Positions 24,812-32,715 of a DNA stretch of 64,000 nt are shown here, in pieces. The notes under the pieces were generated by a model that did no database searches, was not told the origin of the DNA, and was given only the letters and a program-made list of their open reading frames with translations. The DNA is taken from contig NZ_CAJRAY010000005.1 of assembly GCF_907165215.1 (NCBI RefSeq), forward strand, positions 42,804 to 106,803, in the 5' to 3' direction. This DNA comes from Thermobacillus xylanilyticus (GTDB lineage: Bacteria > Bacillota > Bacilli > Paenibacillales > Paenibacillaceae). The stretch's first letter is position 1; each line of letters begins with the position of its first letter. Position numbers and translations under genes: made by a program.

Positions 24812-25375
24812 TTACTTGCGGCAGCAAAGCTTCCGATACGCCCGCGGGGACCGGCCCGTGAACCGGCGGAATACCCGGTTAAACGGAGTAAGTCCGGGAA
24901 AGCCGACGGTGAAACAGATTTCGGTAATCGTCTGACCGCTGTCCGCCAGCAGACGCTTCGCCTCTTCCACGCGAATCCGGTTCAGATACTGTTTCGGGCT
25001 CATTCCCGTGTATTTCTTGAACATCCGCTGCAGATGAAAGGCGCTCATGCCCACGCGTCTGGACAGCCTGTCGAGCGTCCACATGATGTGGTACTCCTTT
25101 TCCAGCAGTTCACGGACCTCCCGAACCCATGGTTCATGGGGATCGTACACCGCTTCCAGCAGGTCGGGGCGGCATCGTTTGCACGGGCGGTATCCTTTCT
25201 CCATCGCTTCCCGGGCATTGATGAAGAAATCCACATTTTCCCGTTTCGGTGTTTTCGATTTGCAGGATGGACGGCAGAAAATCCTCGTTGTCTTCACGCC
25301 GTAGTAGAAGATCCCGTCATATTCCGCGCGGCACGCGATCACCGCGTCCCACAGATTTTCAGGTTGCATCCGCAT
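24812..25375 (-). CDS. adaA: AdaA-type methylphosphotriester-DNA methyltransferase/activator
   Basis: The 187-residue protein has an N-terminal Ada metal-binding domain (FCRPSCKSK and GYRPCKRCRP). Four Cys (34, 38, 65, 68) bind zinc; Cys34 is the expected methyl acceptor. Two AraC-type helix-turn-helices follow (residues about 90-185, TLDRLSRRVGMSAFHLQRMF and QTITEICFTVGFPG). Methylation should turn it into an activator of alkylation repair genes. It lacks the O6-methylguanine transferase domain, like Bacillus AdaA, and no adaB follows it here. Its start overlaps the end of the amino acid permease gene by 17 bp. Confidence 0.92.
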   Translation of the reverse strand: MRMQPENLWDAVIACRAEYDGIFYYGVKTTRIFCRPSCKSKTPKRENVDFFINAREAMEKGYRPCKRCRPDLLEAVYDPHEPWVREVRELLEKEYHIMWTLDRLSRRVGMSAFHLQRMFKKYTGMSPKQYLNRIRVEEAKRLLADSGQTITEICFTVGFPGLTPFNRVFRRFTGRSPRAYRKLCCRK

Positions 25376-26657
25376 GCCCGTCGCCTCTCCTCGTCCCGTT
25401 GCGCCGGATTGCGATTGTTCGTGTCATGCTTTTTCTCTTATACAAAATATACAAGATTGAAACCAGGATGGGCAGCATCACGTGAATGCCCAGAAAAGGG
25501 ATGAACGCACACAGCATGACAAGGGAAACGAGTCCGCTCAGCCAAGGCAGCGATAATCTTCTGTAGATTTTCACAGCCGCGGCCATCGACAACACATAGA
25601 CGACCATCCCCAGCGCGTTCGGAATAAACAACAATTGCGTGAAATGAACATGAAACAGCATGGAAACCGCAATGCCGGCGCACGCAAAGAGAATGACCAG
25701 CCAGACCACCCGGGTCGGCGTTCCGGTGCGCGGATGTTGATATTGAAGCCAGGCGGGAAAAGCCTGATCCCGGCTCAAGGCATACCCGAGCTGCGCCAGA
25801 CTGGCGACATACGCGTTCACGGTGCCCGTGCAGATGATGAACGCCAGAACGGTCGTGGCGTATTGCGCGGCGAGGCCGAGAGAGCGGCCCAGCATGATGC
25901 CGAGGGGCGCGGAATCGGTTTCCGGACTTCCGTAGGTTCCGCTGCCGATGGTCACGAAGCTCAGTGCCAGGAATACCGCTCCCGTGATCGCCGCGCTGAT
26001 CATGGCGCTCCGGACCATGTCCTTCTCCGGGCGAGCGAATCGGTCCGCCAGGCTGCAGATCGCCTCCCAGCCAAAAAAAGACCAGAAAATGAGGACAATC
26101 GCCTCGCCGACCGCCTGCCGCCCATTTGCAAAGAACGGACTGAACTGGTCCGGCCGAACGTGGGGGATCGTCGTTACGACGGCGATGAGCAGGATGCCCA
26201 GAAGCAGCGAGCTGAAGAGCAGGGACACCTTCCCGCTGATCCGGATGCCGAAATGGTTGGATACGCCGCCGAGAAGCAGGATCAAACAGGCAAGCAGCGA
26301 AGTTTCTCCTGCGGACAGCCCGAAGGCGGAAGCCGTATAGTAAGCTCCCGTCTGGGCCACGATCATCTGTCCGACCGATGCGGTCAGAAAATAAAACCAG
26401 CCGACCAGATTGCCCGGATGTTCGCCGAAAGCGATCCGGACGAAGGTGGCGGCTCCGCCGGCATCGGGAAAGGCGCGGGACAGCGAAGCGAAGGTGTACG
26501 CAAGCGGAAAACTGAACAGGATCATGATGATCCAGGAGAGGAGCGAGGCGGGACCGGCGACGGTTGCCGCGCCGGAAGACACAAACAGAATGCCCGACCC
26601 GAGAATGGCCGCGATGTACAGCGCGATCGCCTGCGGCAGGGTGATCTGTGCGTTCAT
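25359..26657 (-). CDS. APC-family amino acid permease
   Basis: The 432-residue protein has 12 or so hydrophobic helices. The first carries the APC substrate motif GSGILFVSSGAATVAGPAS, and the consensus segment FFGWEAICSLADRFARPEKD follows helix 5. It probably imports or exchanges an amino acid or a related amine; the substrate is not readable. The gene overlaps adaA at its 3' end, so the two are co-transcribed, an unexplained pairing of transport and alkylation response. Confidence 0.88.
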   Translation of the reverse strand: MNAQITLPQAIALYIAAILGSGILFVSSGAATVAGPASLLSWIIMILFSFPLAYTFASLSRAFPDAGGAATFVRIAFGEHPGNLVGWFYFLTASVGQMIVAQTGAYYTASAFGLSAGETSLLACLILLLGGVSNHFGIRISGKVSLLFSSLLLGILLIAVVTTIPHVRPDQFSPFFANGRQAVGEAIVLIFWSFFGWEAICSLADRFARPEKDMVRSAMISAAITGAVFLALSFVTIGSGTYGSPETDSAPLGIMLGRSLGLAAQYATTVLAFIICTGTVNAYVASLAQLGYALSRDQAFPAWLQYQHPRTGTPTRVVWLVILFACAGIAVSMLFHVHFTQLLFIPNALGMVVYVLSMAAAVKIYRRLSLPWLSGLVSLVMLCAFIPFLGIHVMLPILVSILYILYKRKSMTRTIAIRRNGTRRGDGHADAT

Positions 26658-26777
26658 GGCAGATGGCCTCCTTCAGACCGCAAAACTGGTTGATGGACGC
26701 GCGTCTGCCAAACACTTTACCGGTTGGCGAACCGGAAATCATCGCGGATTGTTGCGATTCAATTCCTGCCGGGCCGC

Positions 26778-26807
26778 TTGATACAGCGGTCCTGTTGCGC
26801 GTATTCT
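26778..26807 (+). promoter_or_regulatory. Promoter of the phosphotransferase gene
   Basis: TTGATA (26778-26783) and TATTCT (26802-26807) are 18 bp apart, 42 bp before the ATG. Confidence 0.5.
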
Positions 26808-26848
26808 TAATGCACGACGAAGCCCCGATCATAGAAGGAGAAGTTCGC

Positions 26849-27799
26849 ATGTTTTCCGATCTCGTTACCGGCGATGGATTGCTGGACAAAACAAAAGTGC
26901 TGGAGTGGGAAGCCCTTTACAAAGGCATGGGCGGAAAGACGGTTGAACGGTTTACAATCCGCACCGATAAGGGCGTCGCATCCTATATTTTCAAGCCGTT
27001 GAACAACCGGGAAGCGGTCGGCCGGGAAGCGTGGGTGCACCGCAGCCTTCTGCCGCATTTGCCGCGGATTGCCGTGCCGAAACTGCTCGCCTCAGCCCCT
27101 CACCATGATCCTGACCGCTATTGGACCATTTTCGAAGATTTGGGGCCGCTCGAGCATCAATTGTCCGAAAATGAAGTGGTGCAGGCTGCCTCGCTCATTC
27201 CTTGCTGGCATCAGCTGCCGCTGTCCCTCATTCCCCGCAGTTTGACAGGAAACAAACCGCTGTACCGCGATATTTTGCGCCATGTTCACCGGAACCGGGA
27301 ACAGGCGGAGAGCCTTTTGCTTCGCCTCGGCATGCCGCCAAAATGGATCAGCCCGCTGCGACAGATCATTCTTGGAGCGGAACAGACGGTTGATTCCGAA
27401 ACGGTCGTCTCGCACGGCGATTTCCATCGCGGGAACATCGCCGTTGCCGGCGGCGAAATTGTCATTTTGGACTGGGAACACGCCCATCGAAATTCGCCGT
27501 TTTGGGACCTGTACAATCTGCTCGATTTGACCCATCCGGTCTTTCGCAGACAAACGAGCGACGCGCTCAGACAATCCGCGCTGAACGCCTACATCGCATC
27601 AAGGCGCCGTCTTGGTTGGGAAGAACCGCCCGGCTTTATCCGATCCTATTACGAATATGCCGCCGTCCACTCCGTCTGGATGCTGCTGCTGATTCAAGAC
27701 GATCTGCAACGGGATGTCTGGGAGCCGTCCGATTTGCTGCAAGCGCAAGCCGAAACGCTTGCTTCATTGGAGGATTGCGTCCGTTGCTTGCTCCAATGA
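26849..27799 (+). CDS. Aminoglycoside phosphotransferase-fold kinase
   Basis: The 316-residue protein has the APH/choline-kinase fold. The catalytic loop is VVSHGDFHRGNIAV (HGD-x4-N, near residue 195) and the metal motif is VILDWEHAH. An N-terminal lobe with SYIFKPL supplies the likely ATP-binding Lys. Members phosphorylate antibiotics, choline, homoserine or sugars; the substrate is not evident. AAGGAG lies 8 nt before the ATG at 26849; the frame is open upstream, but that part overlaps the divergent permease start and has no ribosome site. Confidence 0.85.
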   Translation: MFSDLVTGDGLLDKTKVLEWEALYKGMGGKTVERFTIRTDKGVASYIFKPLNNREAVGREAWVHRSLLPHLPRIAVPKLLASAPHHDPDRYWTIFEDLGPLEHQLSENEVVQAASLIPCWHQLPLSLIPRSLTGNKPLYRDILRHVHRNREQAESLLLRLGMPPKWISPLRQIILGAEQTVDSETVVSHGDFHRGNIAVAGGEIVILDWEHAHRNSPFWDLYNLLDLTHPVFRRQTSDALRQSALNAYIASRRRLGWEEPPGFIRSYYEYAAVHSVWMLLLIQDDLQRDVWEPSDLLQAQAETLASLEDCVRCLLQ

Positions 27800-28144
27800 T
27801 CCGGCGTCAGCCGGCGAACCGTCGGATTTGTCAACCACCTGTTGACACTCACGCGGCGTATTCGAATGTTTCGACATTTTCAATGAGATGACAGGCCGCA
27901 TTGCCGATGGAAACCGCGGGCTGCAATTTCTGCCAGCCGACGCCCCTTCTGATCGACGCGTTGAAACGAGTTGGTCGAGACTGAGAAGCACGATTGAAAA
28001 GAAGGTATTCCCGGGACATGGTCCGAGCATGACACTCTGAAAGGGAACCCCACAGCAACCGGTTGAGCCTTTGGACAGGCCTAAGGTGCAAAACACCTCC
28101 CTATCGGCATGATCAGGGAGGTGTTTAGCAAGGTTTGTTCCGCA
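27800..28144. other. Intergenic region with structured segment, no gene recognised
   Basis: No frame here resembles a protein I know. Around 27990-28085 there are short inverted segments (CAACCGGTTG at about 28060, GCCT/AGGC nearby) just before a strong hairpin at 28091-28126. This could be a leader RNA that has lost its gene, or debris linked to the mscL remnant. Confidence 0.3.
28091..28126. terminator. Perfect 12-bp hairpin, probable terminator
   Basis: AAACACCTCCCT (28091-28102) pairs perfectly with AGGGAGGTGTTT (28115-28126). The downstream T-run is short in both directions. It could end the phosphotransferase transcript or leftward transcription from the mscL remnant. Confidence 0.5.
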
Positions 28145-28290
28145 TTACCTTGATTGCTTCAACAAATCCCGGATTTCGGCAAGCAAAACTTCTTCCGGAG
28201 AGGGCGACGGCGGAGCTTCCGGCTGCTCTTCTTTTTTTCGCTGAATTGGTTTATTCCTTTGACAAAAAGGAAGATGGAAAGCGTCTTTCT
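28145..28290 (-). pseudogene. mscL: Remnant of mscL (mechanosensitive channel) 3' end
   Basis: Leftward translation gives [20 protein letters not shown], then [11 protein letters not shown] and a TAA stop (28147-28145). This is the characteristic cytoplasmic tail of MscL. In a shifted frame just upstream, the same strand reads [13 protein letters not shown], matching the end of MscL's second membrane helix. The two parts are separated by a frameshift at a run of A/T near 28237, and the N-terminal two thirds of the gene are missing. It is a decayed copy of a channel that normally protects against osmotic downshock. Confidence 0.7.
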
Positions 28291-28419
28291 CCCATGAAGC
28301 GCAGCGCAATCCGAACGGCAGCGAGCAGTTCGTGCAGGAATTGGTTGACGACGTCATGTAATGAAATAAGTAAGATCCTTCGACCCCGGTCCGTTCGCGG
28401 ATCGGGGCTTTAGGTATGC

Positions 28420-29313
28420 CTACGCGCCTTCCAGGTTTGCCCCTTGTAAATCATCCTGCAATCGCTTGATAAATGTTTTCGCCGCATGGCTGAGAAACCT
28501 GTCAACGCGATAAATAATACCGAGATTGCGAGTCGGGCCTCCCTTGATCTTGATGGCACGCAAGCCGGGATCATTCATGGACAGAACAAGTGGTAAAGGC
28601 AGAATTGTCGCACCGATATTCGCTTTAACTAAACGAACAAGCGAAAAAGGTGTCGTCGTTTCTATAATCGGATTTAAACTGAAGCCAATCTTTCTGCAAC
28701 AATCATCGACTATCTCGCGTCCGAGAGTGCCTTTCGGATACATGACAGTGCGGATATGGCGAAGTTCCTCCAGTTCGACCGAGCTTCGACCCGCCAATTC
28801 GTGGTTTGCCGGTACGACCATCACATACTCTTCGCTGGATAAGGGAATTCTCACGATCCGCTCATCCGGGAGAGGCAGAATCGAAATGCCGATGTCTACC
28901 TCCATCTCCAACACTTGCTTCAAGATTTCGACTGATGTCAATACGGTAAGTCGTATATGAGGGAATTCGTTGTGAAAATCAATTATGAGTTGTGAAATCC
29001 TGTAATCGAGATCAGATGGGATCGCGCCAATGACCAGTGTTCCGCGCTGTTGATTGCGCAGTTCATTAATCGCGTCAACTGCATTTTTGCGGGTCCTGAA
29101 CATCTGGATACTGTATTCCAGCAGCAGTCTGCCTGCTTCGGTCAGGGCGATCCGTTTGCCAATCCGATCAAACAACGGCGTCCCAAGTTCATTTTCCAAC
29201 AAACGTATCTGGTGACTGAGCGTCGGTTGCGACATCCCCAATTTCTCCGCCGCTTTGGTAAAATGCAGTTCCTCGCAAACAGCGGCGAAGTATTCCAATT
29301 GCCTCAGATCCAT
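28420..29313 (-). CDS. LysR-family transcriptional regulator
   Basis: The 297-residue protein has the standard LysR layout. The N-terminal winged helix spans residues 1-60 ([40 protein letters not shown]), then a linker helix and a substrate-binding domain ([16 protein letters not shown] onward). It is divergent from a CynX-like transporter gene and probably activates it in response to a small molecule. The intergenic region has a clear inverted repeat. Its GC content is visibly lower than that of flanking genes, as is the transporter's, suggesting that the pair was acquired together. Confidence 0.92.
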   Translation of the reverse strand: MDLRQLEYFAAVCEELHFTKAAEKLGMSQPTLSHQIRLLENELGTPLFDRIGKRIALTEAGRLLLEYSIQMFRTRKNAVDAINELRNQQRGTLVIGAIPSDLDYRISQLIIDFHNEFPHIRLTVLTSVEILKQVLEMEVDIGISILPLPDERIVRIPLSSEEYVMVVPANHELAGRSSVELEELRHIRTVMYPKGTLGREIVDDCCRKIGFSLNPIIETTTPFSLVRLVKANIGATILPLPLVLSMNDPGLRAIKIKGGPTRNLGIIYRVDRFLSHAAKTFIKRLQDDLQGANLEGA

Positions 29314-29344
29314 AATTGCCCCAGCTCTGTTTAATCATTTATTA

Positions 29345-29382
29345 TTTCTATTATTTTAATAGAAATGATTATATTGATCAAT
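29345..29382. promoter_or_regulatory. LysR-box region between divergent lysR and MFS genes
   Basis: TTTCTATT (29345-29352) and AATAGAAA (29358-29365) form a perfect inverted repeat around 5 bp, a T-N11-A type site. A second palindrome, ATTGATCAAT, lies at 29373-29382. The region is strongly AT-rich and should hold both promoters. Confidence 0.65.
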
Positions 29383-29469
29383 AGAACTTTATGCTTTAAA
29401 CTTGGCAACCATGAAAATCTTATGCTCTAAGAAGGAACCAAGCGAATCAGGCTCTAAGGAGAGAGAGTA

Positions 29470-30687
29470 ATGAAACGTTCAACACTTTTGGCCATAGCCC
29501 TATTTTTGGCGTCTTTAAACTTGAGGCCGGTGATTTCCTCAATTGCGCCGCTTTTGGAGACGATACGGAACGATCTCGGTATGAGCGCGTCCTCTGCCAG
29601 TCTCCTCACCTCTATACCGGTTCTTTGTATGGGACTCTTCTCCCCGATAGCTGTCAAGTTGGGAATTCGTCATGGCATCGAACGGATCTTGGCGTTCGCT
29701 CTAGTGCTCGTGGGAGGAGCCACTTTGATCCGATGGTTTACGCCTTCTTATGCATTCCTGCTGATTACATCACTTATCGCTGGCATCGGTATTGCAGCTG
29801 CCGGCCCGCTTTTGTCCGGATTCGTCAAACGTTATTTTCCCGGCCAGGTCGCTTCAATGATCGGCGTCTATTCCGTCGCAATGGTGATTGGAGCAGCCCT
29901 AAGCGCAGGACTATCCGTTCCCTTCCAGAACGCTTTTAACGGCTCCTGGCGATCAGCATTGGGGCTTTGGGCAATATTTGCCGTTATCGCTTTGCCGGCC
30001 TGGTGGTGGTTTGTACTCAGACGTTCGGAGCCGAAGCATGTTCAAATCTCTTCTCTGAATGACACGGGGCGGCTGCCCTGGAGAAATAGCAGGGCATGGC
30101 TTTTGACATTATTTTTCGGAATGATGGCCATCATGTTCTACTCCATTACAGCATGGCTTCCGCCAGCCGTCTCAAACATGGGGTACAGCAAGCTTTACGC
30201 CGGCAATATGCTTACACTTTGCACATTGGTTCAAATTCCGGCAACGTTCTTGATTCCGATGCTGGTTAACCGTTTTTCCAATCGACTTCTATGGATGATT
30301 GCGTGCGCTTTGTTCAATTTAGCCGGGATACTGCTGATCATCTTCTCCGGTTCACCATGGATTGCTGCGATCCTGCTCGGCATTGGCAATGGCGGTCTCT
30401 TCCCTATAGCGTTGATGCTGCCGATTGAAGAAACCTCGAACGCACAAGATGCCAGCTCATGGTCCGCCATGACACAATCAGTGGGATACGCAATTGGGGC
30501 ACTCGGGCCGATTTTGGTCGGATGGATACAAGACATGACCGACAGCTTTGTTTTCGCTTTCGTCGGACTTGCCGTTATCTGTACAGCGATGATTCTCGTG
30601 CAACTGTTGATCGGATCAAAAAAGGGGCCGGACAGAGAACTGCTCGCATTCCCGAAATCCTCAAACTCTCTTGGCGATACCGTCTGA
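29470..30687 (+). CDS. CynX/NimT-type MFS transporter
   Basis: The 405-residue protein has 12 predicted helices. Its N-terminal segment FLASLNLRPVISSIAPLLE and the loop after helix 2 resemble the CynX/NimT (cyanate, 2-nitroimidazole) branch of the major facilitator superfamily. Export of a small toxic compound is the usual proposal. AGGAGAG lies just before the ATG. It is probably controlled by the divergent LysR gene. Lower GC than its neighbours supports horizontal gain of the pair. Confidence 0.88.
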   Translation: MKRSTLLAIALFLASLNLRPVISSIAPLLETIRNDLGMSASSASLLTSIPVLCMGLFSPIAVKLGIRHGIERILAFALVLVGGATLIRWFTPSYAFLLITSLIAGIGIAAAGPLLSGFVKRYFPGQVASMIGVYSVAMVIGAALSAGLSVPFQNAFNGSWRSALGLWAIFAVIALPAWWWFVLRRSEPKHVQISSLNDTGRLPWRNSRAWLLTLFFGMMAIMFYSITAWLPPAVSNMGYSKLYAGNMLTLCTLVQIPATFLIPMLVNRFSNRLLWMIACALFNLAGILLIIFSGSPWIAAILLGIGNGGLFPIALMLPIEETSNAQDASSWSAMTQSVGYAIGALGPILVGWIQDMTDSFVFAFVGLAVICTAMILVQLLIGSKKGPDRELLAFPKSSNSLGDTV

Positions 30688-30710
30688 AAAGCTGGTCACG
30701 CCGCACATAA

Positions 30711-30748
30711 AGAGAAGAAGGCATTCTTGAGAATGCCTTCTTCTCTTT
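30711..30748. terminator. Bidirectional hairpin terminator
   Basis: A perfect 17-bp stem (30711-30727 with 30730-30746) has a 2-nt nominal loop. It follows the MFS gene on the + strand and directly abuts the stop codon of a leftward 32-codon ORF, so it can serve both. Confidence 0.8.
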
Positions 30749-30845
30749 ACCCATTAGGTACAGATGTGTACACCTTCAGCCTTCGGGCGTCAAGGAATCG
30801 CCGAATGTCGGTGAATTTTTGAAAGAGATTGTTCATCGTTCGCAT
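30747..30845 (-). CDS. Possible small protein of 32 residues
   Basis: A leftward ORF begins at ATG 30845 with GGAGG 7 nt upstream and ends with TAA (30749-30747) immediately at the terminator hairpin. The peptide is basic and reads NNLFQKFTDIRRFLDARRLK in its core, compatible with an amphipathic helix; the tail is VYTSVPNG. The promoter is not clear. Good translation signals and a fitted terminator support a real gene; the shortness argues for caution. No function is proposed. Confidence 0.45.
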   Translation of the reverse strand: MRTMNNLFQKFTDIRRFLDARRLKVYTSVPNG

Positions 30846-30865
30846 TCTTTCGCCTCCGGTCCGGA

Positions 30866-30904
30866 TGCTAGAATTCGAATCAGATCGAATCGGATTGAAT
30901 CGAG
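30866..30904 (+). promoter_or_regulatory. Extended -10 and three 10-bp direct repeats before the permease
   Basis: TGCTAGAAT (30866-30874) is an extended -10. Three tandem decamers follow: TCGAATCAGA, TCGAATCGGA and TTGAATCGAG (30875-30904). They lie at the start of the transcript, directly ahead of AAGGAGG (30906-30912). Helical-phase repeats suit a regulator such as the operon's own AraC-type response regulator. Confidence 0.5.
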
Positions 30905-30919
30905 GAAGGAGGCATTTTA

Positions 30920-31867
30920 TTGAGCACACCGGCCGTTGAAGCCCCCGTGAAACATCGTGCAATCAGGCAATATTTCAGACGCTGGGAGCATCCGTTTGTC
31001 GGTTACGCGTTTCTGTCACCGTGGCTGATCGGTTTCTTCGCATTGACGCTGGGACCGATGATCATGTCGGTCTATTACGCGTTTACCGATTACTCCCTGC
31101 TGGAGAAGGCCAACTGGGTCGGCTCATCCAACTTTTCCCGCATCCTCTTCAACGACAGCACATTCAAGAAGTCGCTCCAGGTCACGCTTCTATTCGTCGC
31201 ATTCTCCGTTCCGCTGAAACTGATGTTCGCGCTCGCCGTCGCGATGCTCCTGAACAAGGAATTGCGCGGCATGAGTCTGTACCGTCTGTTCATTTATTTC
31301 CCGTCGCTGATCGGCGCCAGTCTGGCCGTGGCCGTGCTGTGGCAGCGCATCTGGAGCAGGGACGGCTTCATCAATGAAATCCTGGGCATGCTCGGGATCC
31401 AGGGGCTCAACTGGGTCAACGAACCGCGCACGGCGCTCGGGACGCTCGTCATTCTCGTCGTCTGGCAATTCGGCTCGTCGATGGTCATTTTCCTGGCGGG
31501 ACTGAAGCAGATTCCGCGGGATTACTACGAGGCCTCTTCCGTTGACGGCGCGGGGAAGGTGCGGCAATTTTTCATGATCACGCTGCCGCTACTGTCGCCG
31601 ATCATTCTGTTTAACCTCGTGCTGCAGACAATCAATTCGTTCCAGATGTTCACCCAGGCGTTCATCATTACGGAAGGCGGTCCGATGCAATCGACCTATA
31701 TGTATACGCTTTATTTGTATGACCGCGCGTTCGGCCGGCTGCAAATGGGATACGCTTCCGCACTGGCCTGGATCATGCTGGTCGTCATTGCCGCCGCCAC
31801 CGCGCTCATCTTCCTTTCGTCTAAATTCTGGGTGTTCTATGAAAACGAAGGGAGGAAGGCGAAATGA
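30920..31867 (+). CDS. Sugar ABC transporter permease, MalF/UgpA type (module A)
   Basis: The 315-residue protein has about six membrane helices and an EAA-type loop, YEASSVDGAG, near residue 204. It starts with TTG at 30920, 7 nt after AAGGAGG. It overlaps the next permease gene by 4 bp (ATGA). The two permeases, a histidine kinase, a response regulator and a binding lipoprotein form one module. No ATPase gene is present. Confidence 0.9.
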   Translation: MSTPAVEAPVKHRAIRQYFRRWEHPFVGYAFLSPWLIGFFALTLGPMIMSVYYAFTDYSLLEKANWVGSSNFSRILFNDSTFKKSLQVTLLFVAFSVPLKLMFALAVAMLLNKELRGMSLYRLFIYFPSLIGASLAVAVLWQRIWSRDGFINEILGMLGIQGLNWVNEPRTALGTLVILVVWQFGSSMVIFLAGLKQIPRDYYEASSVDGAGKVRQFFMITLPLLSPIILFNLVLQTINSFQMFTQAFIITEGGPMQSTYMYTLYLYDRAFGRLQMGYASALAWIMLVVIAAATALIFLSSKFWVFYENEGRKAK

Positions 31868-32709
31868 CCGCCAGGAGGAGACGCCATATCGGCAGCCATC
31901 TGCTGTTGATCGCCTTCAGCGCGTTGATGCTGTATCCGGTCGTCTGGTGGATCGGCGCTTCGTTGAAAACGACGGCGGAGCTCGGTTCGCCAAGCCTGTT
32001 CCCGGCCGTGCCCCAATGGTCCAACTTTACCGAAGGCTGGTTCGCGATTCCAAAGTTCAGCTTTACGCATTTCTATCTGAATACGTTCAAATTGATTCTC
32101 GGCGTGCTGCTTACGACGCTGGTGTCCACCAGCCTGGTGGCCTACGCCTTCGCCCGGCTCGACTTTCCGCTCCGCAACTTCTGGTTTGCGATCGTGCTGG
32201 TCACGCTGATGCTGCCGAGCCAGGTCACGCTCGTGCCGCAATACGTCCTGTTCCATACGTTCGGATGGGTCAACACGTATTGGCCGTTCTATATGCCGCA
32301 CGCGCTGGCCGGCGGCATCGGCGGATCGTTCTTCATTTATTTGCTCGTGCAGTTTATCCGGGGGATTCCGCGGGAGCTGGACGAGTCGGCGAAGATGGAC
32401 GGCTGCACGCAGTTCGGCATCTATTGGCGCATCGTGCTGCCGCTGACCAAGCCCGCGCTCGTGACCGTCTTCATTTACTGTTTCCTGTGGAATTGGGACG
32501 ATTTCTTCGGGCAAATGATTTACATTAATTCTGTCGATAAATATACCGTGCAGTTGGCGCTGCGCATGTTTATCGATACGCAAAGCGCGTCGGCCTGGGG
32601 GCAATTGCTGGCGATGTCCCTGGTTTCCATCGTGCCGGCCGTCGTTGTCTTTCTGTCCGCGCAGCGATATTTCGTGGAGGGAATTGCGACCACGGGCATC
32701 AAGGGATGA
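31864..32709 (+). CDS. Sugar ABC transporter permease, MalG type (module A)
   Basis: The 281-residue second permease has about six helices, an EAA-type loop (LDESAKMDGCT, near residue 174) and the C-terminus EGIATTGIKG typical of MalG-like subunits. It is translationally coupled to the preceding gene and is followed 6 bp later by the kinase gene. Confidence 0.92.
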   Translation: MTARRRRHIGSHLLLIAFSALMLYPVVWWIGASLKTTAELGSPSLFPAVPQWSNFTEGWFAIPKFSFTHFYLNTFKLILGVLLTTLVSTSLVAYAFARLDFPLRNFWFAIVLVTLMLPSQVTLVPQYVLFHTFGWVNTYWPFYMPHALAGGIGGSFFIYLLVQFIRGIPRELDESAKMDGCTQFGIYWRIVLPLTKPALVTVFIYCFLWNWDDFFGQMIYINSVDKYTVQLALRMFIDTQSASAWGQLLAMSLVSIVPAVVVFLSAQRYFVEGIATTGIKG

Positions 32710-32715
32710 GGTCGG

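Noticed and set aside
28010-28126. Known riboswitch (SAM, guanidine-I or similar)
   Set aside because: Short matches such as GGTCCGAG were seen, but the core segments of these classes do not line up and no target gene follows.
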